Origin: Spirochaetota bacterium
GTDB lineage: Bacteria; Spirochaetota; Spirochaetia; Treponematales; Breznakiellaceae
Assembly (NCBI GenBank): GCA_023406985.1
Contig: JAEXTK010000205.1
Coordinates: 1-22,467 of the forward strand
Direction of reading: 5' to 3'
Length of the DNA: 22,467 nt
Position 1 is the stretch's first letter; each line of letters starts with the position of its first letter. Of this stretch, positions 1-8,558 are shown piece by piece. The notes beneath the pieces are model-generated. The model saw nothing but the letters and a program-made list of their open reading frames with translations. It made no database searches and was not told where the DNA came from. A program made the translations under genes and the position numbers.

Positions 1-19
1 AAAACCCCCGGTCGATGTC

Positions 20-39
20 CCGCCCCGCGGGGGGGGCGG
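20..39 (-). other. GC-rich inverted repeat downstream of argF
   Basis: Positions 20-26 (CCGCCCC) can pair with 33-39 (GGGGCGG) around a 6-base loop, 27 bases past the argF stop. On the minus strand a short TTTT lies at 1-4, separated from the stem by about 15 bases, so this is not a classical intrinsic terminator. It may still slow or stop transcription of argF. Nothing else is supportable in 1-65. Confidence 0.25.
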
Positions 40-65
40 CTGCGGCGGGGCCCGCCCGTCCTGAG

Positions 66-1007
66 TTATGAAATGGTGGCGAGCATGATCGCCTTGATGG
101 TATGCTTGCGGTTTTCGGCTTGGTCCCAGGCGCGGCTCCGCGGGCCGTCGATGACGTCGGCGGTCACTTCTTCTCCCTTCACCGCGGGCAGGCAATGGAG
201 GAAGATGGAGTCGCCGCGGCCGGTGCGCGCCATGAGCGCCGTATCCACCCGGTAGTTTTCCAAGAGCCTGAGCCGCTCGGCGCGCATCGCCTCTTCGCCC
301 ATGGAAACCCAGACGTCGGTATAAATCGCGTCGGCGCCCGCGACGGCGGCGAGGTCATCCGTCACCGTGATGCGCGCGCCGGAAGCTGCGGCGAAAGGCG
401 CGCTGAGGTCCCGGATCGTCTTGTCGGGGAAGAGGGAGGCGGGCGTCACCACCGTGAAGTTGACGCCGAGCTTCGCGCAGATCACCATGAGCGAGCGCGC
501 CACGTTGTTGCGGCCGTCGCCGACGAAACAGAGCGTCCTTCCTTTCGAATCGCCGAAGGCTTCCTCGAGCGTCATGATATCGGCGAGGGCCTGGGTCGGG
601 TGGAATTCATCGGTGAGGCCGTTGTAGACCGGCACTCCCGAATACTTCGCCAAGGTTTCCACCGTCGACTGCTTGAAGCCGCGGAATTCGATGGCGTCGA
701 ACATGCGGCCGAGGACCCGCGCCGTGTCCTCCACCGATTCCTTCGCGCCGAGTTGGATGTCCTGGGTGGAGAGGAATACCGGATGCCCGCCTTCCTCGCC
801 GAAGGCGGTCTCGAAGGCGCACCTCGTACGCGTGGATCGCTTCTCGAACAGGAGCGCGAGGCTTCTTCCGACGAAGCGCTGGGGCCGTTCGCCCCGCGCG
901 CGCTCGGCCTTCACGCTTTTCGACAGTTCGAGGAAATAGCGGATTTCCTCGCTCGAGTAGTCCTTCCACGTAAGGAGGGACCTGCCTTTCAGAGATACGG
1001 GATTCAT
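66..1007 (-). CDS. argF: ornithine carbamoyltransferase
   Basis: This enzyme transfers the carbamoyl group of carbamoyl phosphate to ornithine, giving citrulline, in cytosolic arginine synthesis. The 313-residue product has the usual family length. It shows the carbamoyl-phosphate loop STRTR (residues 58-62), HPTQ (136-139), the ornithine-side loop DVWVSMG (231-237) and HCLP (271-274); the SMG and HCLP motifs separate it from aspartate carbamoyltransferase. The ATG at 1005-1007 follows AGGAGG (1012-1017) at a slightly short 4-base spacing. It is a single-gene unit, divergent from the gene at 1077. An arginine-biosynthetic rather than catabolic (arcB) role is inferred from the ARG-box-like operator upstream and from the absence of arcA or arcC beside it. 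Confidence 0.95.
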   Translation of the reverse strand: MNPVSLKGRSLLTWKDYSSEEIRYFLELSKSVKAERARGERPQRFVGRSLALLFEKRSTRTRCAFETAFGEEGGHPVFLSTQDIQLGAKESVEDTARVLGRMFDAIEFRGFKQSTVETLAKYSGVPVYNGLTDEFHPTQALADIMTLEEAFGDSKGRTLCFVGDGRNNVARSLMVICAKLGVNFTVVTPASLFPDKTIRDLSAPFAAASGARITVTDDLAAVAGADAIYTDVWVSMGEEAMRAERLRLLENYRVDTALMARTGRGDSIFLHCLPAVKGEEVTADVIDGPRSRAWDQAENRKHTIKAIMLATIS

Positions 1008-1028
1008 ACATCCTCCTGATATAGGCCC

Positions 1029-1057
1029 AGTATACCCGGATATGGATAGATATGCAA
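1029..1057 (-). promoter_or_regulatory. sigma70-type promoter of argF
   Basis: On the minus strand a -35 TTGCAT (1052-1057, 3 of 6 consensus bases) is separated by exactly 17 bases from a -10 TATACT (1029-1034, 5 of 6). Transcription would start near 1022, leaving a leader of about 15 bases that holds the Shine-Dalgarno sequence. Confidence 0.6.
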
Positions 1058-1077
1058 TATCACTGCATTTTTATGCA
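1053..1077 (-). promoter_or_regulatory. ARG-box-like operator overlapping the argF -35
   Basis: TGCATTTTTATGCA (1064-1077) is a perfect 5+4+5 inverted repeat with an AT-only centre, the layout of the ArgR/AhrC ARG box (TGAAT-4-ATTCA) with one symmetrical change in each arm. A third TGCA at 1053-1056 gives a second, looser half-site pair and overlaps the -35 of argF. Placement and family knowledge suggest arginine-dependent repression. The right arm touches the ATG of the divergent gene at 1077, so both directions could be affected. No regulator gene is in the window. Confidence 0.5.
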
Positions 1078-3929
1078 TGTCTTTTCTCATGCCGGAATGG
1101 CTTGATATCGCGCGGTCGCAGTTCGATGATCTAAGAGCGATGATCCGACTGATGTTCACCGTCCGTTATCAATCCCAACTGCGTCGCGTGCGGCCCGAAG
1201 TCATGGCCGCGCTCGAGACGAGCGTCACCCGCGCCATCCGCGAATCGGGCGGCCAAATCGCCCTGGAGGGCGCCGTGCTCAAGGCCGCGTTCGACGATTC
1301 GAAAGTCGCCTTCTGGTTGGACCTCGTGGTCGCGTTGGACGGCATCGCGGCCGCCTTGGCGACGGCGGCGAAGGAGCTCTTCGGCTGCGCGTGCCTCGTC
1401 CATACTGAGGGGACCCTCGCCGACCCGAGCCCGTCCATACTCAGGGAACTCTCGCGGCTCGGCGGCCCCACCGGCATCTGGTGCGATCCGCCCATCGCCG
1501 CGGCCCTCGCGGCGTACGCCGATTTCGCCGACGCGGCCCCGCGCGCGGTCCGCGCCGGAGAACGCGAGATCGGGGTCTTGCCGCTCGCCTCGTTCAAACT
1601 CGAGCGGCCCCGGCCGGACGAACGGGTCTCGGATGAAGAACGGAAGTTCGGCGAACGGGTGGAGTCGGCCTTGGCCTCGCTCGACCGGGAGTCGGGCGAC
1701 TGCCTCGTCATCCGCGGATCGGCCTTCCACGGGCGGAGGCGCGCGCTCCGCGCGATCGTCCGTGCCCGGCTCGGCTCGTTCCCCCCCTATTTCGTCCGCT
1801 TCGGCTCGGGAGGCTCGGGCCTCGCCTGCTTGGCCGATGCCGTGGAGACGGAGGCTCCCGCGCTCGTTCCCGTCTTGGACGAATGGCGGCGGAGCGAGGG
1901 CGAGTCGGCCAAAGACCTCTTGGACGCCGTGCTCGCGGAGCGGCTGCGCGCCGAACCTTCGCCCGCCCTCGCCGAGGAATTCGAACGGTTCCTGACCGCC
2001 TTCGCTGCCTCGTACGCGGCCGCCGCGCGCTCGTACGGCGCCGCGCCCCTCTTCGTGCTCGAGGACGCGCAGAACGCCGATCCGCTCGCTCTGCGCGTAG
2101 CATCCGCCGCGTTCGGCGCGAGCGCCGCGGCAGGCGCCGCCGTACTGCTCGTCACGTCCGCGGGGAATACGCTTCCGGGGTGGCGCGGCTCGCCGCTCCG
2201 CTTCATCCCCGCGGACGTTCCTCCGCGGATCGGCTTCGATTCGGATATTCCCGCGCTCAGCGACGACGTGATGGAATATTACTACGCGCTTTCCCTGCTC
2301 GCGCCCCTGTTCGCTCCCGCGGATCTCATCTCCCTCTTCGCCCTGGAAGGCAAGCCGACCCGTTCCCTTGAGCACGCTTTGGCGACGCTCGCCGCGGTGG
2401 GCGCTATCGAGTCGGCGGACGATCCGAGCCCCTCCCTCTCCGGTTTCGCGGCCGCGGTAGAACGGAGGCTCGGAGCTAAGGCCGAACGGGTACGCGCCCT
2501 GGCGCGGCGGAGATTGCTGGCCTCGGTAGCCGCGGGACGCGCGCGGCCGTCTTTCGGCTTGCTCTCGGCTCTCGCCGCCCTCGGCGGGGATTGCGACGAC
2601 GACCTTGCGCTGGACGCGGTGGAGGCGGAAGCCGGCGACGATACCCTCGCGGGGCTTGAAGGCATTTTCGCCTCCGAACGCCTCGCTTCCATCCTCGGTA
2701 GGCGTTCTTCCTCCCTCGTCTATATCGCGCGCGCCCGATGCGCCCTGCGCCGCGCGGACGAGGAGGGCGCGCGCTCCGTCTTCGCGGCTCCCGCTCCCGA
2801 TTGGTATCCCGCGGACCGATACCAGGGAGCCGCGCTCGCGGACATGGCCGCCTTCTTCCTCGGCATCGCGGACATACCCCGCGCGGAGGCCCGCGCGAAG
2901 GAGGCCATCCTCCTGCTCCAGGGACGCGACCGCTCCCGCGCCCTCGCGCGCGCCTACCGTTTGCTCGGCCTCGTGGAACTCGCGAAGGAACGGGTGAGCG
3001 AGGCTATCGACTATTTCACCTTCGCGAAGGAGAGCGCGGACGCCGCGGGCGAGCAGGAGGAGGCCGCCCTCGACGCGGCGTATATCGCGAGCGCCGAATT
3101 CATCTGGGGCAACACCGCCAAGGCGGAGCGCTTCGCCGCGGAGGCCGAAACCCTCGCCGGCCGCGCCTATCGCAGGGATTGGGCCCAGTGGGCCCGTTTC
3201 TTCCGCGGCCGCCTCCGCTTCGAGGCGGGCTGTTATCGGGACGCGGTCGAGCTCTTCGATTCGCTGCTCGCCCAGGAGGAGGGGGGTATGGAGGCGGACG
3301 CGCGGACGGCCGTCGCCGCCTGGGCATACCGCGCCCGCGTCTACGGCTCCATCCACGCCCAAAAGGACGCGGAGGGGTTCGAGGCCGTCGGCGATTGCGG
3401 ACTCTTCATCCTGGAGGACCTCTACTTCGCGCGGGACTATGACGCCTGCGTGGACCTGGCGGACCGGCTCCTCGCCCATTCGGCCCCGCGCGTCTTCAGG
3501 AGCCCGGAGCGGCCGGTTTGGAACAGCGGATTCGCGCTCGCCGAGGACCTCGCCCTGGCGCCGGGGACGGTTCTCCGGCGGCTCGTCCGCATGCTGCGAT
3601 CCCTCTCGATCTCCGCGCGCGCGCGTCTCTCCGCCTCTTCGAGCGAGGATCTTCCCCGCGCGACGGAGGAGCTCCGCCGCCTCGTGAAGGACGAGAACCT
3701 CACCGAGGCCGATCCCTACGATTCGCTGTATTACCGGGCCTATTGCCAGACCCTGGAGGCGTCCTCGGCGGCCGCGGTGGATGTGAGCACCGCCCTCAGC
3801 GTCGCGTTCCAGCGCGTGCAGCGGCGCGCGAGCCGCATCGATGAGGCGGAGGCCAAGCGATCCTACCTGTACATCAATCGATGGAACGCGGGCCTGCTCG
3901 CCGCAGCCAAGGCGCACAATTTGATATAG
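1077..3929 (+). CDS. degenerate cyclase / STAND-ATPase / TPR protein
   Basis: The product is a 950-residue soluble protein rich in Ala, Arg and Glu, with no signal peptide or membrane segment. Residues about 48-112 read like the core of a class III nucleotide cyclase (AIRESGGQI...AAF, then LVHTEG), but the metal-binding aspartates are not visible. Residues 210-223 occupy the P-loop position (VIRGSAFHGRRRAL) without the GKT/S lysine, while 325-335 (LFVLEDAQNAD) match the Walker B of AAA_16/STAND ATPases. From about 545 to the end the protein is helical and TPR-like, clearest at 585-735. This is the order found in cyclase-AAA-TPR proteins such as soluble adenylyl cyclase, here with both active sites apparently lost, so a scaffold or sensor role is inferred. 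No good Shine-Dalgarno precedes the ATG at 1077; an ATG at 1089 is an alternative start. Confidence 0.75.
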   Translation: MSFLMPEWLDIARSQFDDLRAMIRLMFTVRYQSQLRRVRPEVMAALETSVTRAIRESGGQIALEGAVLKAAFDDSKVAFWLDLVVALDGIAAALATAAKELFGCACLVHTEGTLADPSPSILRELSRLGGPTGIWCDPPIAAALAAYADFADAAPRAVRAGEREIGVLPLASFKLERPRPDERVSDEERKFGERVESALASLDRESGDCLVIRGSAFHGRRRALRAIVRARLGSFPPYFVRFGSGGSGLACLADAVETEAPALVPVLDEWRRSEGESAKDLLDAVLAERLRAEPSPALAEEFERFLTAFAASYAAAARSYGAAPLFVLEDAQNADPLALRVASAAFGASAAAGAAVLLVTSAGNTLPGWRGSPLRFIPADVPPRIGFDSDIPALSDDVMEYYYALSLLAPLFAPADLISLFALEGKPTRSLEHALATLAAVGAIESADDPSPSLSGFAAAVERRLGAKAERVRALARRRLLASVAAGRARPSFGLLSALAALGGDCDDDLALDAVEAEAGDDTLAGLEGIFASERLASILGRRSSSLVYIARARCALRRADEEGARSVFAAPAPDWYPADRYQGAALADMAAFFLGIADIPRAEARAKEAILLLQGRDRSRALARAYRLLGLVELAKERVSEAIDYFTFAKESADAAGEQEEAALDAAYIASAEFIWGNTAKAERFAAEAETLAGRAYRRDWAQWARFFRGRLRFEAGCYRDAVELFDSLLAQEEGGMEADARTAVAAWAYRARVYGSIHAQKDAEGFEAVGDCGLFILEDLYFARDYDACVDLADRLLAHSAPRVFRSPERPVWNSGFALAEDLALAPGTVLRRLVRMLRSLSISARARLSASSSEDLPRATEELRRLVKDENLTEADPYDSLYYRAYCQTLEASSAAAVDVSTALSVAFQRVQRRASRIDEAEAKRSYLYINRWNAGLLAAAKAHNLI

Positions 3930-3935
3930 AACCGA

Positions 3936-3965
3936 TTGACACGGAGAGGCCGTCTTTGTTAAGGT
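3936..3965 (+). promoter_or_regulatory. promoter of tRNA-Met
   Basis: A perfect -35 TTGACA (3936-3941) is followed after 18 bases by TAAGGT (3960-3965). The predicted start is about 8 bases before the mature tRNA at 3980. The promoter begins just after the stop codon of the preceding gene. Confidence 0.55.
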
Positions 3966-3979
3966 ACGCGAGCGATTAC

Positions 3980-4052
3980 GGCGGCATAGCTCAGTCGGTA
4001 GAGCAAACGGCTCATATCCGTTCGGTCATAGGTTCAAGTCCTATTGCCGCTA
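3980..4052 (+). tRNA. tRNA-Met (anticodon CAU)
   Basis: A full cloverleaf can be drawn. The acceptor GGCGGCA (3980-3986) pairs with TGCCGCT (4045-4051) including one G-U pair, and A73 is at 4052. The D arm is GCTC/GAGC. The anticodon stem AACGG/CCGTT carries the loop CTCATAT, giving CAT at 4013-4015. The T arm is ATAGG/CCTAT with loop TTCAAGT. It lacks the C1-A72 mismatch and the three G-C pairs of the initiator, so it is an elongator Met tRNA; a lysidine-modified tRNA-Ile is a less likely reading. CCA is not encoded. It has its own promoter and terminator. Confidence 0.93.
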
Positions 4053-4085
4053 TTTCGAAAAGAAAGGGCCCTGAGGCCGGCATAA

Positions 4086-4119
4086 AGCGAAGCTCCGAAC
4101 GGAGCTTCGTTTTTTTTTT
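4086..4119 (+). terminator. intrinsic terminator after tRNA-Met
   Basis: CGAAGCTCC (4088-4096) and GGAGCTTCG (4101-4109) form a perfect 9-bp stem with a 4-base loop, followed by ten T (4110-4119). This is a textbook rho-independent terminator. It isolates the tRNA from the moxR operon. The remaining 4120-4256 holds no gene that I can see. Confidence 0.92.
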
Positions 4120-4244
4120 ACCTGGGGCGTGGGGCTCCCGGTCCGCCCGGGCGTTCGATCGCCGCGGCGGAAGTCTCCGCCTCCTCGGGATAGCCGGCAG
4201 CGACTGCGCCGAAAAATCGAGGTGCGCTCCTCAATCCATCGTGC

Positions 4245-4250
4245 TAGAGT
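4245..4250 (+). promoter_or_regulatory. possible -10 element for a leaderless moxR transcript
   Basis: TAGAGT (4 of 6 consensus bases) lies 6 bases before the moxR ATG, so transcription from it would start at or next to the A of the start codon. No Shine-Dalgarno is visible before this ATG, which fits a leaderless message. No convincing -35 was found, so support is weak. Confidence 0.3.
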
Positions 4251-4256
4251 GGTCCA

Positions 4257-5246
4257 ATGGAAGTCGAAACGGAGTCTGAGGTCGCGGCGGTCGCCGCGCT
4301 CGCCCGATCCTTGGAAAAAGCGGTCGCCGGCGCGTTCGTGGGTTCTCCTGAGGCCGTGCGGCTCGCGGTGCTGGGCCTAGTCTCGGGCCTCCACGTGCTC
4401 GTGGAAGATATTCCCGGCGTGGGAAAAACCACCCTCGCGCTCGCGCTCGCGCGCGCCGCGGGACTGGATTTTTCCCGGATACAATTCACGCCGGACCTCT
4501 TGCCCGGCGACGTGCTCGGCATGAACGTCTGGGACGCCGGAAGGCGGGAATTCGTCTACAAGGCCGGGCCCATCGCGGCCAATTTCGTGTTGGCCGATGA
4601 ACTCAACCGCGCTTCCCCGCGGACGCAGTCCGCTTTCTTGGAGGCCATGCAGGAGGGGAGGACGACGATCGACGGACGTACGGTCGACCTGCCCGCGCCC
4701 TTCTTTTTGATGGCCACCCAGAACCCGCAGAATTTCGGGGGCACCTTTCCCCTCCCCGAGGCGGAACTCGACCGCTTCGGCCTATCGTTCTCCATCGGCT
4801 ACCCGACGGGAGAAGAAGAGGCGGAGATCCTGCGGCGCTGGACGCCGGACGCCGCTGCGGCCGTCGCTCCGGTCGGCTCGCCCTGGGAGGGGGAGGCGGC
4901 AACGCCGAAGACGGCCGTGGCGCGCGCGCGCGAAGCCGTGCGCGCGGTCCGCGTATCGCCCGCGCTCCGGGATTACATCGTCGCCATCGCGCGCGCCACA
5001 CGGGCCGCCGCGGAAATCCGGCTGGGGGCGAGTCCGCGCGCCGCGGCTTTTCTTCAGCACGCGGCACGAGCCGAGGCAGCCCTCCGCGGGAGATCCTTCG
5101 CCATTCCCGAGGACGTGGAGGCGGTCGCGCCCGCGGTGCTCGCGCACCGCGTATCCCTATCCTCGCAGGCGCGCCTCGCGGGGACGGACGCCGTACGCGT
5201 CGTGACCGCCCTCGTGGCCGCCGTGGGCAAGCCCACGGGACTGTAG
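4257..5246 (+). CDS. MoxR-family AAA+ ATPase
   Basis: This is a cytosolic AAA+ chaperone-like ATPase of the MoxR group, 329 residues, typical for the family. Walker A is DIPGVGKTT (51-59), Walker B is VLADELNR (111-118), sensor 1 is MATQNP (152-157), and the FPLPEAELDRF segment near 164-174 is diagnostic of MoxR. The C-terminal third forms the helical lid. It is first in an operon with a DUF58 protein 3 bases downstream and a transglutaminase protein after that. This trio is widespread, and MoxR members are thought to help assemble or activate partner proteins, often with metal-binding or von Willebrand domains. The true client here is unknown. The start lacks a clear Shine-Dalgarno sequence. 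Confidence 0.93.
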   Translation: MEVETESEVAAVAALARSLEKAVAGAFVGSPEAVRLAVLGLVSGLHVLVEDIPGVGKTTLALALARAAGLDFSRIQFTPDLLPGDVLGMNVWDAGRREFVYKAGPIAANFVLADELNRASPRTQSAFLEAMQEGRTTIDGRTVDLPAPFFLMATQNPQNFGGTFPLPEAELDRFGLSFSIGYPTGEEEAEILRRWTPDAAAAVAPVGSPWEGEAATPKTAVARAREAVRAVRVSPALRDYIVAIARATRAAAEIRLGASPRAAAFLQHAARAEAALRGRSFAIPEDVEAVAPAVLAHRVSLSSQARLAGTDAVRVVTALVAAVGKPTGL

Positions 5247-5249
5247 GCG

Positions 5250-6473
5250 ATGACCGTTCGCGTCCGGCCCTTGCCGGCCGTGGCCTTCATAGCCGTCGCG
5301 CTCACCTTGGACGCGACGCGGGGCCTGGCGGGGCCGCTATCCCGCGCCGCGGCGGTCCTGCCCATCCTGTTCGCGCTCGCTTCCCTCGCGCACCTCGCCG
5401 CCACGTGGGCGGCTTTCGGGTTCCACGAAGAATTCTCCACCGACCATCCGCTCAAGGGCGACGTCATCCGCTACTCCATCCACTTGCGGAACGGACTTCC
5501 CGTCCCCGCCGCATCCGGCCGTTGCCGCTTCGCCTCCGCGGGGCCGGCGTCCCGCGGCTTCGAAGAGCTGGCCTTGCAGCTCGGCGGGGGGGAGTCGACG
5601 AGCCGGGAGTCGCGAATAGCCTGCGCCTATCGCGGCGTATACGTCATCGGAGCGCGATCGTTCCTGTACCGCGGGACCCTCGGCATCCTCGAACTCGAGC
5701 ACGAGGTGGAACCGCGCGTCTTCTACGTGTACCCCGAGATCGTGCGGCTCGGGTCCCTCGTGGATAGGCTCGCGGAGGGAGGGGGCGAGGAGCGAGCCTC
5801 CTCGGGCGGCGGATCCCCCGATCCGACGGTGATCGATGGTCTGCGTCCGCTCGCGGACGGCCGTCCGGCGGGCCGCATAGCCTGGAAACGGTGGGCCGCG
5901 ACCGGAGTCCCCTGCGAACCCATAGAGGGCCGCTCTTCGGCCTACGGTCTGCGCGTGGTGCTCGACTTGCGGCCGCCGCTCGCCGAAGGCGAGGATCGTC
6001 TGGCCGCGGAGGACCTGGCGGTTACCGCCGCGTATTCCCTGCTCGCGCGGCTCGTGGAGGCCGGCATCCCCGCGGAGTTCGTGCTCGGCGGCGAAGAAAC
6101 GGGGCGTCCCATCGAGGACCGCGCCTCGTTCGACGCGGCCTTCGCGACCTCGACGAGCGTGCTGTTCACCGACCACCGTTTTCCCCTGTCCGCCTTCGCG
6201 GGCGGCCGCGCGAGCGTGCTCGTGAGTACGCGGCCCATCGCCGAGGCCGATCCCAGCGTCGGCGTCGACCTCTTCGGCGCGCTCGAGGCCGCGCAGGAAC
6301 GCGGCAGATCGGTGAGCCTGGTGGCGGTGCCTCCGCCTGAGCGGGCCGACTTGGAGCGGACCTGTGCCCTCGCGGCGCTCGAGCGCCTCCGGAGCGATCC
6401 GCGGCGCTCGGCCCTATTCGTGTTGGACCCCCGTCGGGGAAGCGAGGACCTCGTCCATGCCTTCGCGCTCTGA
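5250..6473 (+). CDS. DUF58-domain membrane protein
   Basis: The 407-residue protein has two hydrophobic N-terminal segments (about 8-24 and 33-53) and then a soluble domain, the usual DUF58 layout. The hallmark motif is at about 196-222 (IDGLRPLADGRPAGRIAWKRWA), matching the family pattern of an R-x-Y/L-x-x-G-D/DGR stretch followed by R-I-x-W-K. The C-terminal half (about 230-400) is von Willebrand A-like in predicted fold, but no complete MIDAS metal site stands out. It lies 3 bases after moxR and overlaps the next gene by 17 bases, indicating translational coupling. DUF58 proteins are regular MoxR partners; the biochemical role is not established and a cell-envelope function is inferred. 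Confidence 0.88.
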   Translation: MTVRVRPLPAVAFIAVALTLDATRGLAGPLSRAAAVLPILFALASLAHLAATWAAFGFHEEFSTDHPLKGDVIRYSIHLRNGLPVPAASGRCRFASAGPASRGFEELALQLGGGESTSRESRIACAYRGVYVIGARSFLYRGTLGILELEHEVEPRVFYVYPEIVRLGSLVDRLAEGGGEERASSGGGSPDPTVIDGLRPLADGRPAGRIAWKRWAATGVPCEPIEGRSSAYGLRVVLDLRPPLAEGEDRLAAEDLAVTAAYSLLARLVEAGIPAEFVLGGEETGRPIEDRASFDAAFATSTSVLFTDHRFPLSAFAGGRASVLVSTRPIAEADPSVGVDLFGALEAAQERGRSVSLVAVPPPERADLERTCALAALERLRSDPRRSALFVLDPRRGSEDLVHAFAL

Positions 6474-8517
6474 GCGTCTCCGCGGAATCGTAAACGGGAG
6501 CCTCCGCCTGACCGCCGCGCTCGCGATGGCCGTCCTGCCCCCGGCGGTCCTCGCGCGGCTCTTGGGCGCCGAAGGACCCCGCGCGCTCCTCGCGACCTGG
6601 AGCGGTTTCGTGGTCGTACTCGCCGGGACGGCGATCGGCCGCCGACCTGAGGGGCTTCCGCCGCGGCGGCTCGCTTACGCGACCGGTACCCTCGCGGCCA
6701 TCCTCGGGGGCTCGGGCGTCCTCGTCGCGCTCGTGCAGCTCAACGTGGCGCGCCGTTCGCTCGCGGAGGCCTGGCTCGACCTCGCGCGCCGCGGCGAGGC
6801 CTTCGGATTCTTTTCGTTCTTCGCCGCGGAACTGTACGCCCTCTTCTGCTTGGGCGCCGCGCTCCTCTGCCTCGCGCGGAGGCCGCTTGCCGCCTTGGCC
6901 GCCCTGGTTTCCTCCACGGCATTCGCGGCGGGCGTCATCGGGGGCGACGGCCGATGGCTCGCGGCCGCCATCGTGACCGCAGCCGCGGTCCCCGCGCTCG
7001 CCGGCCGTGCCCGCTCCGGGCCGGCGGCGTTCGGCCGGCTGCGATCGGCGATTCCGCCCGCGGTCGTCGCCGTGTTGGCGGCCCTGCCCTTCGCCTTCCT
7101 GGGGAGGGGCGGCTCGTCCATCCCGCTGCTCCGCCCCCTCGATTTGACTCCCCTCGTGCGCTCGCTCGTCCCCTCCTTCCCCCTGCTGCTCGACGTGCCG
7201 GGATACGGCTTCGAGATCGGCGCCTCGCGTCTCGCTCCGAATATCTATCTTTCCGACGGAGTCCTTTTCGAAGCGGAGGGCGAGCCGGGGCTCCACTATA
7301 TCGTTTCTTCCGTATATTCGGATTGGTCCGAGGGGGCGTGGCGGGAATCGGCGGCGTTCGGGCGAACCGTCTCGGTCGAGCGCAGGGATTCGCCCAGGCC
7401 CCGGCCGGCGGGCGCCCTCCGGCTACGGCTCGACGAGGATTTCTACAGCCTGGTCCCGGTGGAGCGTCGGACCGCTACGGTGACCTTGATGGGCGCCGCG
7501 CCCGAGACGGAAAAAGCCACGCAGAACCAGGGCGTCCGTTTCTCCGGCGTCGCGCGGCGCGGCCTCGTCGCGGACTTGGAAAACGCGCTCAACACGGAGC
7601 CTCGCGGAGAGATCGATGCCGAGGACGGCCCCGGCGGACGCTGGGTCATTCCCGGGATCGATGATTCCGGCCGGATCGCCGCGTTGGCCCGATCGCTCGG
7701 CGCGCGCGCCGAGGGTACGGCGGGAGGGAGGGGGCCGGAACGGGATCGGGCGGTGATCCAGGCCATCCTGGACTATTTCAAGGAAGGGTACGCGTACGCG
7801 CTCAACGTGCGCGGCGGTGAGGGGGAAGTCGCGCTGGAGCGCTTCCTCTTCGAGGAGCGGAAGGGCTACTGTCTCCATTACGCCACGGCCTTCGTCCTCC
7901 TGGCTCGGCACGTCGGAATATCCGCCCGCGTCGTGGAAGGATTCCGCCTGTCGCTCGGCGAGACGGGACGCGGAACCGTCAAGGGGGTTGACGCGCATGC
8001 GTGGGCGGAAGCCTGGGTGGACGGCGCGTGGCGCGTCTTCGAGCCGACGCCGCCTTTCGCGTCGCCCGATCCGTTCGCGTACCTCGCCGCGGGGGATCCC
8101 GCCGCGCGGCGTCAACTGGAAACCCTCTTCGGTCGCCCCGCGAGCGTCCGCGCGGCCGAGCCTGAAGAGACCGGCACGGGAGGACGCATCGCGTTCCTCG
8201 CCGCCCTGTCGCTCGCGGCGGCGATCGCCGCCGCGTACGCGGCGCGGCATGCCGCGATTCCCCGCGGGAGCGCGGAGGTCCGCGCGGTAAAGCGGCGGGC
8301 CGCAGCCTTGGTGCGGTACGCGAAATCGTTCGGCTTGGCGGGACCGGAAACGCTCGGCTGGACCGGTTGGGCCCGGGCGGTCGCGGCCTTCGTCGAAGGG
8401 CAGGGGAAGAAGGAAGGAAGGCCGGTCCGCCCCTCGCGGAGGCTCGTCGCGCTCCGCGGCGCGGAGGAAACGGCCGACCGGATGATTGCCCTCACCTTCG
8501 ATGTGGAATCGCGTTGA
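6457..8517 (+). CDS. TgpA-like membrane transglutaminase-family protein
   Basis: The start at 6457 (686 residues) is chosen because GAGG sits about 9 bases upstream and the gene then overlaps the DUF58 gene by 17 bases; the reading frame open further upstream lies inside that gene. About seven hydrophobic segments occupy residues 15-215, then comes an extracytoplasmic region, a transglutaminase-like core and a last membrane helix at 577-597, ending in a DUF4129-like cytoplasmic tail. Core residues are Cys472 (KGYCLHYA), His514 (VDAHAWAE) and Glu529 in the FEPTPP segment, where classical members have Asp. This matches TgpA/YebA proteins of MoxR-DUF58 operons. A protease or crosslinking activity at the cell surface is inferred. 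Confidence 0.88.
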   Translation: MPSRSERLRGIVNGSLRLTAALAMAVLPPAVLARLLGAEGPRALLATWSGFVVVLAGTAIGRRPEGLPPRRLAYATGTLAAILGGSGVLVALVQLNVARRSLAEAWLDLARRGEAFGFFSFFAAELYALFCLGAALLCLARRPLAALAALVSSTAFAAGVIGGDGRWLAAAIVTAAAVPALAGRARSGPAAFGRLRSAIPPAVVAVLAALPFAFLGRGGSSIPLLRPLDLTPLVRSLVPSFPLLLDVPGYGFEIGASRLAPNIYLSDGVLFEAEGEPGLHYIVSSVYSDWSEGAWRESAAFGRTVSVERRDSPRPRPAGALRLRLDEDFYSLVPVERRTATVTLMGAAPETEKATQNQGVRFSGVARRGLVADLENALNTEPRGEIDAEDGPGGRWVIPGIDDSGRIAALARSLGARAEGTAGGRGPERDRAVIQAILDYFKEGYAYALNVRGGEGEVALERFLFEERKGYCLHYATAFVLLARHVGISARVVEGFRLSLGETGRGTVKGVDAHAWAEAWVDGAWRVFEPTPPFASPDPFAYLAAGDPAARRQLETLFGRPASVRAAEPEETGTGGRIAFLAALSLAAAIAAAYAARHAAIPRGSAEVRAVKRRAAALVRYAKSFGLAGPETLGWTGWARAVAAFVEGQGKKEGRPVRPSRRLVALRGAEETADRMIALTFDVESR

Positions 8518-8558
8518 GGCCGCGGCGGATCGCGCGTACGCCCTCTGGCGGCCGCGCC

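Noticed and set aside
1131..3917. Long open frame on the minus strand opposite the TPR protein gene
   Set aside because: It is a frame shadow caused by high GC; its product is low-complexity Arg/Gly/Glu-rich with no domain, while the plus-strand product has coherent motifs.
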